DNA of 64,000 nt, taken from NCBI GenBank assembly GCA_949741925.1, contig CATJOY010000035.1, positions 18,815 to 82,814 of the forward strand, given 5' to 3'. The notes below the pieces were generated by a model that worked only from the letters and a program-made list of their open reading frames with translations, had not been told where the DNA came from and made no database searches. Of the stretch, positions 8,153-17,350 are shown piece after piece (positions within the stretch are counted from its first letter, which is position 1; the number at the start of each line of letters is the position of its first letter). The translations under genes were made by a program, and so were the position numbers. The stretch comes from an uncultured Desulfovibrionaceae bacterium. Its GTDB lineage: Bacteria; Desulfobacterota; Desulfovibrionia; Desulfovibrionales; Desulfovibrionaceae.

Positions 8153-9313
8153 ATGAGTGATCTTAGGACCCGTGCGCCTCAAGAGACCGGACGCATTGCC
8201 GTCATGTTGCCCCGGTTCAGCCGGTATGGCGGAGTGGAGCAGTTTGCCTGGCGTCTGGCTGAAGGACTGGCGAAACGCGGTCATCATGTGGATTTTATTT
8301 GTTCCCGGCAGGAGGTCGAGGCGCCCCCCGGCGTCACTGTGCTGCCGCAGGGGCGGCTCGGCCTTTTTCCCTCGTTGAAAATGCTCTGGTTTGCCTGGCG
8401 TGCGGAACATGTGCGCAGGCGCGGCGGTTATGATCTTAGCGTCAGCCTGGGCAAAACCTGGAATCAGGATATTCTGCGGGTTGGGGGCGGTCCGCTGCCT
8501 GTGTACCAGCGCCTTTCCCTCATGGCCTGGCCGCCAGGGCCATCCCGTTTTCTCAAACGAGCGCAACGTTTTTGTTCCCTGTCCACCCAGTTGATTTTGG
8601 GCATTGAAAAACGTCAGTACGGCTGCCCGTGCCGTCTGGTTGCGGTATCCCATCTAGTTCGGGACTGGATCGTGGAAACCCACCCTGAACGCTCCCGTTC
8701 AGCCATTGATATTATTTACAACCGGCCCGACCTCTCCAGATTTTATCCACCCTCTCCTGAAGAGCGCCGCCGGGCCCGAGAGCAGCTGGGTATAGGCCCG
8801 GATGACAGGGCTGTTGGCGTGGCTACTACCAATTTCAGGCTTAAGGGCGTGGGGCCTTTGATCGAGAGCATGGCACAACTCCCGGAGCATGTGAAACTGT
8901 TTGTGGCCGGGGGCAGGGATGCCCGCTTTTATCGCAAACTGGCCGGGCGGCTTGGCGTAGCGGGCAGGGTGCACTTTCTCGGCAAGGTGACGGAAATGCC
9001 CGCTTTTTACCAGGCCCTGGATCTCTTTAGCCTACCCACGTACTACGATGCCTGCGCCAACGCCACCTTAGAGGCCTTGGCCAGCGGCCTGCGCGTGATC
9101 ACTTCTGCTGTGAACGGGGCGGCCTATTTCCTGCCCCCTGAGAATGTCACCACGCAGCCTGCTGATCCTGGGGAACTGGCCCGAATGATCGCCGGACTTC
9201 TGGAACGGCCGTCGCCAGCGCCGTTTTCCTGGCCCGCGGCTGTGCCCTCCGGTTTGGAAGCCTTTATGGATTTGGTTGAAGAGGAGCTGGAGCACAAGAG
9301 GGCCGGGAAATAG
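8153..9313 (+). CDS. GT4-family glycosyltransferase, WaaG-like
   Basis: 386 residues from the ATG at 8153, preceded by GGAG at 6 bases spacing; a GTG at 8141 is in frame but overlaps that site. GT-B fold: an N-terminal acceptor domain begins IAVMLPRFSRYGGVEQFAWRL (quoted in part), with the glycine-rich GGVEQ loop. The C-terminal donor domain has VGVATTNFRLKGV, FLGKVTEMPAFYQALDLFSLPT and the E-x7-E type stretch DACANATLEALASG. This pattern matches LPS core transferases that use nucleotide sugars. It is monocistronic here, with no other LPS genes beside it, so donor and acceptor are unknown. Confidence 0.87.
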   Translation: MSDLRTRAPQETGRIAVMLPRFSRYGGVEQFAWRLAEGLAKRGHHVDFICSRQEVEAPPGVTVLPQGRLGLFPSLKMLWFAWRAEHVRRRGGYDLSVSLGKTWNQDILRVGGGPLPVYQRLSLMAWPPGPSRFLKRAQRFCSLSTQLILGIEKRQYGCPCRLVAVSHLVRDWIVETHPERSRSAIDIIYNRPDLSRFYPPSPEERRRAREQLGIGPDDRAVGVATTNFRLKGVGPLIESMAQLPEHVKLFVAGGRDARFYRKLAGRLGVAGRVHFLGKVTEMPAFYQALDLFSLPTYYDACANATLEALASGLRVITSAVNGAAYFLPPENVTTQPADPGELARMIAGLLERPSPAPFSWPAAVPSGLEAFMDLVEEELEHKRAGK

Positions 9314-9575
9314 GGAGTAAGTTCCTTTAAACCTGCTATATCTATATGGAGGGTACTGCCTCGAATCCTGCCGGAGGCATGCTGCCCGCCCGATGCCATC
9401 GCCCTCTATGGGGCGGCTCACCCACAGCACCGCCCGGAAGCTTGGGGAGAGGGAAGAAGCGTTCTCCTGCCCAGGGTTCGTGGGAGGGGAGCCGCCACCC
9501 TGTTTCCCTTTGCCCCCCGCCGGGGAACAATCCTCTCCTGAACTTTTCGGATACGCATGCACCTCGGGTATGTCT

Positions 9576-10451
9576 TCATGCTTCCGGGAGCATTCGTGTC
9601 AGTTCCCAGGCGGCCATACGGCGTACCGCGGGGCAGAAGAGCATACCCAAGTGGCCGGAGAGGGGCGTTAGCCGAAACTGCCAGCCGGGAGAGGTGGGGA
9701 CTAGGCCCGATGGGGGCAAGACCATAGTATCAGCGGCACTGGCAAGGGCGACGCAGGGAATGGAACGAGGCTTCTCACGGCGTTCGAGTTCGGCAAAAAA
9801 GGGATCGCCGGGCATCAGGCGTCTGCCCAACCGTTCCGGAGCCAGCGCTCCCATTTTGCTCCCCCGGTGGGGCGTGCCCAAGGTCAGCACGCCGGAAATA
9901 CGGTGTTCATGGCCTTCGTTGAGCCAGGCCCGGATGAGCAATCCCCCCAGACTGTGCCCGATCAGCAGGGGTTTTTCTCCGGGGTACAGGGCTTCCATCT
10001 CTTGGATAGCCTTTTCTACGTCAGCGGCTAAATCTTCAGGAGAAGCGGCAACGCTTCGGTAGCTGATGGCCTTGCTTCGCCTGAAGCCCGCCTTGGCAAG
10101 GGTACGGCGCATAAAATACCAGGCTGAGGCGTTGTGGTAGAGGCCGTGGATGAGCAAAACCGGCGGAGCGGTGTTTTCAACCTGTTCAGAGTTCTTGCTG
10201 TTTTTTCTAAAACGGGTCGAAGAGGCCGCTTGCAGCGTGTGGAACACAAACGCTAGAGGCGCCACCAGGGTTCCAAAGAGCGCAAGGAGAAAAATTGTGG
10301 TTCTGCCGCGGAGATCCGGTGGTAGGGTCGGGATATCTTCGCAAGGGTTGTTGAGGCTCTCATACCAATAAAACAGGGTGCTGCAGAATATCGTGCCCAG
10401 AAAGGAGGCAACAACACCAAAAAGAATCAGCAGAAGGAGCAGAAACAGCAT
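9576..10451 (-). CDS. Membrane-anchored alpha/beta hydrolase, lipase-like
   Basis: 291 residues. Two hydrophobic segments (residues 1-23 and 52-70) precede the hydrolase domain, so it is probably anchored in the inner membrane. The domain starts PPVLLIHGLYHNASAW (oxyanion HG). The nucleophile elbow GHSLGG places Ser167, and Asp241 (ASAADTMV) and His267 (LSGHLGM) complete a plausible triad. TLGTPHRGSKMG resembles the region found in triacylglycerol lipases and esterases. Substrate is unknown. It is divergent from the exported protein at 10786. Confidence 0.8.
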   Translation of the reverse strand: MLFLLLLLILFGVVASFLGTIFCSTLFYWYESLNNPCEDIPTLPPDLRGRTTIFLLALFGTLVAPLAFVFHTLQAASSTRFRKNSKNSEQVENTAPPVLLIHGLYHNASAWYFMRRTLAKAGFRRSKAISYRSVAASPEDLAADVEKAIQEMEALYPGEKPLLIGHSLGGLLIRAWLNEGHEHRISGVLTLGTPHRGSKMGALAPERLGRRLMPGDPFFAELERREKPRSIPCVALASAADTMVLPPSGLVPTSPGWQFRLTPLSGHLGMLFCPAVRRMAAWELTRMLPEA

Positions 10452-10785
10452 GGAGCCTCCGGTAGGCCGCCCTCTCGGCGGCGGTTCGGCCGGGCGGTTT
10501 TCCCGGCAGTCAACACAGTGGCGGCATACAAGCCCTGAACCGGCTTCAGCCGACCCCTAAGCCCAATGGCGGAACGAGTTGTTTTCCGGCGAGCTCCAGG
10601 GTTTATAGAGCACAATATCGGTCTTGACCTGAAACGTGGAGGCACGTATCTTCCCACGATCCCGGCAACTTCGGGAGTCGCGCTTCTCCCGCATTGATCG
10701 TTTCCCGTCGGAGAACGCGGCGGGTACAGGTTCTTTGCCTGCACAGGCAGTATACATCAATTTTTTCTCAAGGCGAATACTCGAT
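10452..10785. other. Divergent intergenic region without a gene
   Basis: 334 bases between the hydrolase start and the exported-protein start. Promoters for both are expected, but no convincing -35/-10 pair was found. Short open frames here have no gene-like composition. Confidence 0.35.
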
Positions 10786-11982
10786 ATGCATTTTTATATT
10801 TTTTCATATTTCAAATGGTTGGCGTCTTCTGCCATAGGTATTGGGCTTTTTGTGTTGGCGGCCGCGGCAAGTCTTCCGGGGCATGCTGCCGCCGCGAATG
10901 GCGGCATTCCGCCCGCTGTGGAAAAGGCTATCGGGGCTATCCTAGCATCGCGGGGTCCTGAAGCGCCTTTGCCCGATGCCTCGACCATGAAGGTCTTTTT
11001 GGATTATGTCATGTCCCCGGTCAATCCTGTGCAGCCTTCGGGCGAAGCCGTGTACCCGGCCAAACGGAGCAAAGAAGGGCACGGCATCTATTGGCGTGCG
11101 GTCATCAACGCCCCGTTGAAAAAGGTGTTGCGCTATCTTTACGATCCCAAGCTGCCTGGCGAGGTTGCCTACCCGGCTTCACTGCGTGTGCAACGATGGC
11201 TCCCCGGTAGCCCCTTTGCGAATCTCTCTCCCGGGCTGTGGGAACGGCTCGGCCAGAACAAGGAGCGTCCCTTTGCCGTGCGCGGCGTGGAGTTTGAGGA
11301 AATAACCCCGGATACGTTTAGCGGAGCGTATTACAGCTATACGATGGACCGCCTGTTCATCCTGACGGAAAATGAAGGCCGCCAGGCCCTGGTGACTGTA
11401 TCCTGGCAAAAGGATCGTTCCGCTGTCGGTAAAAAAGCTGTACCTATTGGCCCCTATGAAAACTGGGATTTTGTCTATTCTGGAGCCCCCGGCACCCTGG
11501 CCTCCGGCATTGGCTGGGCGGATACCTATATGTACGCCTCCTGTGCCATCATCGTGTTTTATGAAGATTCCCCCGGCAGCAATGTAACCCGTTATGCGGT
11601 TTTTAAGTGGCTTGACGCCGGGTGGAGCGGCATGAATATGGTGAAGCGCAACCATATTGAAGATGGAGCCCGGCGTTCCTTTTCCGGTTTGAAGGCCTTT
11701 GTGGAATCGAACAAGCTTCCCCCGGCCGAGGAGATAGTTTCCTATGTCGCCGGCTTGCGGGCCATGGATGAGGAGGCCTTGCGCAAGAAATTTGCGCCCT
11801 ATGCCGCCAAAGTTTCCGCGGCTGCTGCACAGAACGAGGTGCTGCGTAGTGCCGACTTCCAGAAGGTTATTGCCGACAATGGCTACGGAAACAGCCTTTC
11901 CAAAGAAGAGCTGATTTCCGCCTTGAGCGTTGCCTGGATTAAGGAAAAATTGGGTAGACCCCTGTTAGCCGGGCCGCTGTGA
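10786..11982 (+). CDS. Exported protein of unknown function, possibly START/SRPBCC-like
   Basis: 398 residues from the ATG at 10786. The open frame extends upstream, but this ATG begins a clear signal peptide: hydrophobic core GIGLFVLAAAASLP, then a likely cleavage after GHAAA near residue 33. The mature part is about 365 residues. Its centre (WRAVINAPLKKVLRYLYDP, later AVFKWLDAGWSGMNMVKR and a helix RRSFSGLKAFVE) resembles SRPBCC/START lipid-binding domains; that is inference from pattern only. The stop codon overlaps the GTG start of the next gene by 4 bases, so the two are translationally coupled. Confidence 0.7.
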   Translation: MHFYIFSYFKWLASSAIGIGLFVLAAAASLPGHAAAANGGIPPAVEKAIGAILASRGPEAPLPDASTMKVFLDYVMSPVNPVQPSGEAVYPAKRSKEGHGIYWRAVINAPLKKVLRYLYDPKLPGEVAYPASLRVQRWLPGSPFANLSPGLWERLGQNKERPFAVRGVEFEEITPDTFSGAYYSYTMDRLFILTENEGRQALVTVSWQKDRSAVGKKAVPIGPYENWDFVYSGAPGTLASGIGWADTYMYASCAIIVFYEDSPGSNVTRYAVFKWLDAGWSGMNMVKRNHIEDGARRSFSGLKAFVESNKLPPAEEIVSYVAGLRAMDEEALRKKFAPYAAKVSAAAAQNEVLRSADFQKVIADNGYGNSLSKEELISALSVAWIKEKLGRPLLAGPL

Positions 11983-12902
11983 GCAAGGGCGTGATCGATC
12001 AGGAGCGTAATTGCGCGGAGGGCTTGAACTTGCCGGCGGATACACTGCCGGAAGCCCCGTTTTTCCCGGCTGGTCTCAACCTCGTGGAGGACAGGGCCTT
12101 TGCCGTTGCCTATGAGAGTATATCGCCGGAGCAACGGGGAGCGCTCAAAGTGGCCATCGCTCGGCTTGGGGCGGTTTATGGCTCCCCGGATAGGCTTGGG
12201 GAAGAACGGCGGTGCAGCCTACGCCAGGGGGTTGATATTCTTGAGCGGTCCCGTCCGGTGGATTGGGCCGCGCTGTTTTGGTCCGAAGAGTTTACCAGCC
12301 CCTCGCAGCTTTTGGCCGCGCTGCTTCCGGCCATCCTTGCGGGAGTTCCGGATATTCTGGCCTGCCGGGTGCGCGGAACGGCCAAAAGTTCGCCGTTTCC
12401 CCCGGCGCAGCTCGTCGCTCTTGAACTGGCCGGTCAGGAGTCGGTAGCCGAAGTCGGGCCGGAGATGCTCGGCGATGTGCTGCGACAGATCGCTCAGGGG
12501 AACACAAGTGGTCGCATTATCCTGTTGGGATCGGGGCTACGGGAGGTTGATCCGTTGGTCGCTCTTCCCGGAGAGGCCGAAGGGCGGATTGCGGTATGGC
12601 GGCGTTGCGCACAACAGCGCATCGGCCTAAGCGCCGGGGTTGTGGGGGCGCAGGCCGTTTCGCCCTCAGCAGACCTGCTGGCTTTTGCCCATAGCGGGGC
12701 CTTCTTTCACGAGCAGTGCTCCCCGGATATGATGCCGGATGCGACGCTGCATGCTATATTCTGCGGGGCGGAAGAGGCCGGGGCATGGCTCGGGAGCGCA
12801 CCGTTGGTATTGACGCCGGGCCAGGAAAGCTGCTGGCTTTGGCCGGACTTGGAGCCCGGCTTTTTCCGGGAACGGCGTATTTCCCTTATTGGTCCAGCCT
12901 GA
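11979..12902 (+). CDS. Hypothetical cytoplasmic protein, coupled to the exported protein
   Basis: 307 residues with a GTG start overlapping the upstream stop (GTGA). No signal peptide. The segment SQLLAALLPAILAGVPDIL weakly recalls the histidinol-dehydrogenase/aldehyde-dehydrogenase Rossmann region, in which a conserved PA-x-VAGV stretch follows a substrate loop, and SGAFFHEQCSPDMMPD sits later in the chain. The zinc ligands and the rest of HisD are not evident and the protein is far shorter than HisD (about 430). I therefore leave the function open. Confidence 0.65.
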   Translation: MSKGVIDQERNCAEGLNLPADTLPEAPFFPAGLNLVEDRAFAVAYESISPEQRGALKVAIARLGAVYGSPDRLGEERRCSLRQGVDILERSRPVDWAALFWSEEFTSPSQLLAALLPAILAGVPDILACRVRGTAKSSPFPPAQLVALELAGQESVAEVGPEMLGDVLRQIAQGNTSGRIILLGSGLREVDPLVALPGEAEGRIAVWRRCAQQRIGLSAGVVGAQAVSPSADLLAFAHSGAFFHEQCSPDMMPDATLHAIFCGAEEAGAWLGSAPLVLTPGQESCWLWPDLEPGFFRERRISLIGPA

Positions 12903-13071
12903 TCAGCCTGTTGTTGGCTGTTTTTTGCTGAACCACCTCCGGTTTTTGGCATGCAGCACTGTTTTGGAAGGCATATCTGTTTGAGAGGGAACCTGGCATT
13001 ACCCTCGAGGCTCTTGCTGAAGAGCCTTGTTTAAAGCCCCTTCTTGATAATTGGAATCATGCGGAGGCTCT

Positions 13072-15102
13072 ATGCCACGACGGAACATCGGAATCATCGC
13101 CCATATTGATGCCGGCAAGACCACGCTTTCCGAGAGGATGCTTTTTTATACGGAGAGCATTCACCGCATGGGCGAAGTGCACGAAGGCGCGGCGACCATG
13201 GATTTTCTGCCCGAGGAGCAGGACCGGGGCATTACCATTGCCTCGGCCTGCACTACCTGCACCTGGGGGGATACGACCATCAACCTGATTGATACGCCGG
13301 GCCATGTGGATTTCACCATGGAGGTAGAACGAGCCTTGCGTGTGCTGGATGGGGCTGTCGGCGTTTTTTGTGCCGTGGCCGGGGTAGAGCCGCAGTCGGA
13401 AACAGTCTGGCGGCAATCCGAGAAATTTGCCGTGCCCAAATTGGTCTTTATCAACAAAATGGATCGTCCCGGAGCCTCGTTTGCCTCAGTGTTGGCCGCC
13501 CTGGCGGATCGGTTGCACGTCCGGCCGGTGCCCGTAGTTATTCCTTTGGGCGCCGAAGAGAACTTTGCCGGCGTGTTGGATCTTCTGAGTCGCGAGAAGT
13601 TGTTTTTTGATCAAGCCGACCAGGGCCGCACGGTAACGCGTTCCCCCTTTGGCCCGGAGGAAGAGGCGCTGGCCGCTCCTTGGCTGGATACCCTGCTTGA
13701 AGCCGCTGCGGATGAAGATGATCTGATTATGGAGGCCGTTCTTTCCGGTGAGAGCGTGCCGCCGGAAGCCCTGCGCGCCACCGTGCGCAAGGCGACTCTG
13801 GCCCGGCGCATTGTGCCTGTTTTTGCGGGCTCGGCTTTGCGCAACATCGGCGTGCAACCGTTGCTGGATGGCATACGCGATTTTTTACCCGCTCCCGAGG
13901 ATGTTGCGGCTCCATTGGCTATACTTCCCGCCAAAGGCAACCCCGTCGGGCAGGAGCAGGAAACGATTGCTGTCCCCTGTACTCCTGAAGCTCCGTTGTG
14001 TGCCCTGGTCTTCAAGGTAATTATGGAAGGCGGCCGGAGTCTTTCTCTCTTACGGCTTTACGCCGGAACGCTTCGAGAGGGTATGGCCCTGGTCAACGTC
14101 TCCCGAGGCAAGCTGGAAAAATGCGGTCGGGTCTTTCGGCTGCTGGCCCACCAGCGGGAGCATATTGCCTCCGCATCGGCTGGAGATATTGTGGCCGTAC
14201 AGGGATTGCGCTCGGCTAGGACCGGGGATAGCATAACTAGCCCGGAGTATCCCCTGTTGTTGGAAAATATCGACGCCTACACCCCGGTTATATCCTTGGC
14301 TCTGGAGGTCAAAAATACTGAGGAGGGCAAAAAACTTGATGACGCGTTGGAGCGGGCTCTCCTGGAAGATCCTACCCTGCGCCTGGAACTGGATGATGTT
14401 TCGGGGCAGCGTTTGCTTTCGGGCATGGGGGAGCTGCATCTGGAAGTGCTTCTGGATCGTTTGCGCCGGGAATACGGCGTCTCTCCCCGGGTAGGCAATC
14501 CCCGGGTGGTCCACCGAGAAAGCATCCGGGGAGAAGCGGAGGAAACAGGAGAATTTGATCGAGAGTTGGGCGATCAGCGGCATTACGGCTTTGTCTCTGT
14601 GCAGGTTGCCCCTAGGGAGCGGGGTGAAGGGAATCGGATCTCCTTTGCCGATCTCGGCGAAGGCTGGCAACCGTTATTGATGGAGGCGGTTCGGCAGGGG
14701 CTGGATGATGCCTTGAATTGTGGCCCCTTGGGCTATGCTGTTGAGGATGTGGCAGTGACACTGCTCCGTTTGGAGCGCAAGGAGGGCCTTGCCACAGCTC
14801 CCGGCTTCCGTATGGCGGCAGCCATGGCCTTGAAGCAGGCCTTACAGGCAGCAGGAGGCATTCTTCTGGAACCCGTTATGGATGTGGATATCAGCGTGCC
14901 TGAACCCCAGGTGGGAGCCGTTGTTTCTCTGCTGGGCAGCCGTGGCGGCAAAGTTGAGGAGATCCGGGATGAAGGCGGGCAGACGTTGATCCGGGCCGGG
15001 GCGCCTATGCGGGGGCTTTTTGGCTTCGCCACGGCCTTGCGTTCGGCTACCCAAGGCAGGGCAGGCTTTCAATTACGTTTTGCCCGATTCGATAGAAGCT
15101 AG
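13072..15102 (+). CDS. fusA2: Elongation factor G paralogue (EF-G type 2)
   Basis: 676 residues from the ATG at 13072; GCGGAGG lies 5 bases upstream, so the in-frame TTG at 13051 is rejected. Five-domain translational GTPase. G1 is AHIDAGKTT, G2/G3 are DRGITIAS and DTPGHVDFTMEVERAL, G4 is INKMDRPG, G5 is FAGSAL. Domains III-V follow, with MGELHLEVLLDRL and the C-terminal MRGLFGFATALRSATQGRA. Several signature positions differ from ordinary FusA (TTLSERMLFYT in place of TTTTERILFYT). It is not beside rpsL, rpsG or tuf, so it is probably a second EF-G. Whether it acts in elongation, recycling or stress cannot be read from sequence. Confidence 0.85.
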   Translation: MPRRNIGIIAHIDAGKTTLSERMLFYTESIHRMGEVHEGAATMDFLPEEQDRGITIASACTTCTWGDTTINLIDTPGHVDFTMEVERALRVLDGAVGVFCAVAGVEPQSETVWRQSEKFAVPKLVFINKMDRPGASFASVLAALADRLHVRPVPVVIPLGAEENFAGVLDLLSREKLFFDQADQGRTVTRSPFGPEEEALAAPWLDTLLEAAADEDDLIMEAVLSGESVPPEALRATVRKATLARRIVPVFAGSALRNIGVQPLLDGIRDFLPAPEDVAAPLAILPAKGNPVGQEQETIAVPCTPEAPLCALVFKVIMEGGRSLSLLRLYAGTLREGMALVNVSRGKLEKCGRVFRLLAHQREHIASASAGDIVAVQGLRSARTGDSITSPEYPLLLENIDAYTPVISLALEVKNTEEGKKLDDALERALLEDPTLRLELDDVSGQRLLSGMGELHLEVLLDRLRREYGVSPRVGNPRVVHRESIRGEAEETGEFDRELGDQRHYGFVSVQVAPRERGEGNRISFADLGEGWQPLLMEAVRQGLDDALNCGPLGYAVEDVAVTLLRLERKEGLATAPGFRMAAAMALKQALQAAGGILLEPVMDVDISVPEPQVGAVVSLLGSRGGKVEEIRDEGGQTLIRAGAPMRGLFGFATALRSATQGRAGFQLRFARFDRS

Positions 15103-15344
15103 GGTAGCGCGAAAAAAATTTTATCCGGGAAAGGCGGATTTTCTCCCTGGCACGGAAGAGGGTAAACAGCGGATAAAGGCGATTGGGCATACATTGAGCG
15201 TGGTTGTTTCTCGGCTAATGCTGCCCCAGGGAATAGGTAGCTTTCAGGAGAATGGTATTGGCCCTATTCTCTGTACCGTTGTTCTGGATGCCCCCGGTGG
15301 CCGGGCCTTGCCCTGGCCGTACCAGCGAGAGAAGGCGAAATACC

Positions 15345-16217
15345 ATGGAAGTTTATTGCGAGGATGCCGCGCAAGGCACATCCGGATCTGCTGGAGGAAG
15401 CCGGGGAGAGGCGAGGCCTCCTGCCAAGAGAAGCTTGGGGCAGAACTATCTGCGCGATCCGGAGGTTACTCGGCGTATTGTCGCCGCCTTGAAGGCGGAA
15501 CCCGGCGATAGCCTGATCGAGATCGGCCCCGGCCCTGGAGCTCTGACGGGTCATCTCCTTGCCGGCGCACCGGAGCGCCTTGTTCTGGTCGAAAAAGACC
15601 ATGCTTGGGCTTTTGCCCGGAGAGAAACCCTGCGGGAATTCCCAGGGGTATCCGGCGGCGTGATCTTGGCGGACGCCCTGGAACTGGCCTGGGAAAGGGT
15701 GCGCGGTCCCTGGAAAATTATCGGCAATCTGCCGTACAATGTGGCCTCGCCGTTGATGTGGGAAATTTTCAGCCGGGCGGGATTTTCCAGGGCTGTATTT
15801 ATGATCCAGAAAGAAGTGGGTGAGAGGATTGCGGCTTCTCCCGGCAGCCGCGCTTATGGGGCATTGAGTGTTTGGTTGCAGAGTTTTGCCCGGCCGCAAC
15901 TGGAATGTATCGTACCGCCCCAGGCGTTCTACCCTCGCCCCAAGGTCTATTCGGCCGTGCTTTCCTTTACGCCGCTTTCGAGAGAGGGAACCGGAAGCCT
16001 GCCGCCGCCACCGGCCCTAAAGCCCGTTCTGGCCGACTTGATTAGACGTTGCTTTCAACAGCGGCGGAAGCAACTCGGCACTATTTTACGGGAGGCGCGC
16101 GGGGAAGCCGGATTGTGGGAAAAAAGCGGCATTGATCCGGTTTTGCGGCCAGAAAATTTGAGCCCCGGAGATTTTCTCAGGCTGGCTCTTGTGTTTTCAC
16201 AAAGGATTTCCTTATAA
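15345..16217 (+). CDS. rsmA: 16S rRNA dimethyladenosine transferase
   Basis: Dimethylates the two adjacent adenines in the 3' terminal helix of 16S rRNA (KsgA/RsmA). 290 residues from the ATG at 15345, with GAAGG 9 bases upstream; the frame is open further upstream but lacks family similarity there. The first 25 residues are a loose Gly/Ser/Ala-rich tail before RSLGQNYLRD. The AdoMet motif is IEIGPGPGALTGHLL, the catalytic motif NLPYN is in IGNLPYNVASPLMW, and PPQAFYPRPKVYSAVL follows. Length is normal. 242 bases separate it from the EF-G gene, and no terminator is evident between them. Confidence 0.93.
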   Translation: MEVYCEDAAQGTSGSAGGSRGEARPPAKRSLGQNYLRDPEVTRRIVAALKAEPGDSLIEIGPGPGALTGHLLAGAPERLVLVEKDHAWAFARRETLREFPGVSGGVILADALELAWERVRGPWKIIGNLPYNVASPLMWEIFSRAGFSRAVFMIQKEVGERIAASPGSRAYGALSVWLQSFARPQLECIVPPQAFYPRPKVYSAVLSFTPLSREGTGSLPPPPALKPVLADLIRRCFQQRRKQLGTILREARGEAGLWEKSGIDPVLRPENLSPGDFLRLALVFSQRISL

Positions 16218-16352
16218 GGCCGTTGATCGGGGCGCTCCTCCCTGCTTTGCCTTTTCTGGAAAGGCGCTCTGGCGGGATTCTGGGGGAGAGTAGCACTCCC
16301 CCCGGTTGTGGAAGGCGCTCGGGGCAGCCTACCCCGATAGCGCGAAAAATAC

Positions 16353-16380
16353 TTGCTTTTTATTTGTGATAGAGTAGAGT
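16353..16380 (+). promoter_or_regulatory. Putative promoter of the rpsU-rpoD cluster
   Basis: TTGCTT (16353-16358) and TAGAGT (16375-16380) at 16 bases spacing, in an AT-rich patch of a GC-rich gap, 86 bases before the rpsU start. It fits the expected position for the macromolecular-synthesis operon promoter but is a weak consensus match. Confidence 0.4.
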
Positions 16381-16466
16381 AACACGTTTTCTCTTGCCGG
16401 GTGCTCAGTGCTCCGCAAGATGATCCGGTTTCAGTACGGAAATATGACGCAGGGGAGGTGAGGCAA

Positions 16467-16670
16467 TTGCCCGGAGTGTATCTCAACGATGATGAGTACA
16501 GCTTTGATATAGCGCTCAGGCGTTTCAAGAAGCAGGTTGAAAAGGCCGGCATTCTTTCGGAAATGAAAAAACGTCAGCATTATGAGAAGCCCAGCGTCAT
16601 GCGGAAAAAGAAAAAAGCTGCGGCGCGCAAGCGTTTGCTGAAAAAGATCAGAAAAATGAATATGGCCTGA
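16467..16670 (+). CDS. rpsU: 30S ribosomal protein S21
   Basis: 67 residues, starting at a TTG (16467). The choice rests on two facts: a strong GGGGAGG ends 8 bases before it, and homology to S21 begins exactly there ([19 protein letters not shown]). The protein ends in the typical basic tail [21 protein letters not shown]21 sits on the small-subunit platform and helps initiation. It heads the rpsU-yqeY-mutS2-dnaG-rpoD series. The longer frame upstream from 16401 has no S21 character. TTG starts on ribosomal proteins are unusual. Confidence 0.93.
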   Translation: MPGVYLNDDEYSFDIALRRFKKQVEKAGILSEMKKRQHYEKPSVMRKKKKAAARKRLLKKIRKMNMA

Positions 16671-16873
16671 TCCTTCAGGAGCGTGTACGCGTCCCGCGCT
16701 CGCCTTGCCCCGCGCACGACCTGCCCGGTTTCGTGTTCTCTGTGGCAGCGCGAGGGCGGGACGCGTTATTTTGTCGATTCCTGGCGGTTGGATGCAGGGT
16801 GTCCCGCGCTTTATGCTATTCCTATCGGGAATACGCTCCGAGTCTTTTCTTTCCCAGGCCTGGGGAGGGTGCC

Positions 16874-17350
16874 ATGGGTCTTCTGAAAAAAATTGAATCC
16901 GATTATGTGACGGCCTATAAGGCCAAGGACTCTGTCCGCCTGACGGTGCTGCGGCTTTTGAAGACGGCTGTCAAAAACCTTCAGGTTGAACGCTCTCGAG
17001 CCGAACTGAGTGAAGGCGATATTTTGGATGTGGTGGCCAAGCAGTGCAAACAACGCCAGGATTCCATCGAGCAGTTTCGCTCCGCGGGGCGCGATGATCT
17101 GGCTGATAAGGAAGCCGCTGAACTGGCCGTTCTGGAATCGTATCTTCCCGAACGGATCACAGGCGATGCCTTGGGCGCTCTGGTGCGGGAAATCATTGCC
17201 TCGGTCGGCGCTTCGGGTCCCAGGGATATGGGAAAGGTCATGCAGGCTTTGACAGCCGGACATAAGGGCTCCTACGACGGTCGTGAGGCTAGCGAACTGG
17301 TCCGGATAAGATTGCAAGAGCTGGCCGCCGCCCAGTCCGCCGAAGCCTGA
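16874..17350 (+). CDS. yqeY: GatB/YqeY domain protein
   Basis: 158 residues from the ATG at 16874 (GGGGAGG 5 bases upstream). The whole length is the YqeY family domain, homologous to the C-terminal tRNA-binding part of the amidotransferase subunit GatB: LLKKIESDYVTAYKAKD, RLTVLRLLKTAVKN, EAAELAVLESYLPE and RDMGKVMQALTAGHKG. The precise biochemical role is unsettled; conserved placement between rpsU and dnaG in many bacteria suggests a link to translation. Upstream frame extension to 16733 is not supported by homology. Confidence 0.92.
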   Translation: MGLLKKIESDYVTAYKAKDSVRLTVLRLLKTAVKNLQVERSRAELSEGDILDVVAKQCKQRQDSIEQFRSAGRDDLADKEAAELAVLESYLPERITGDALGALVREIIASVGASGPRDMGKVMQALTAGHKGSYDGREASELVRIRLQELAAAQSAEA

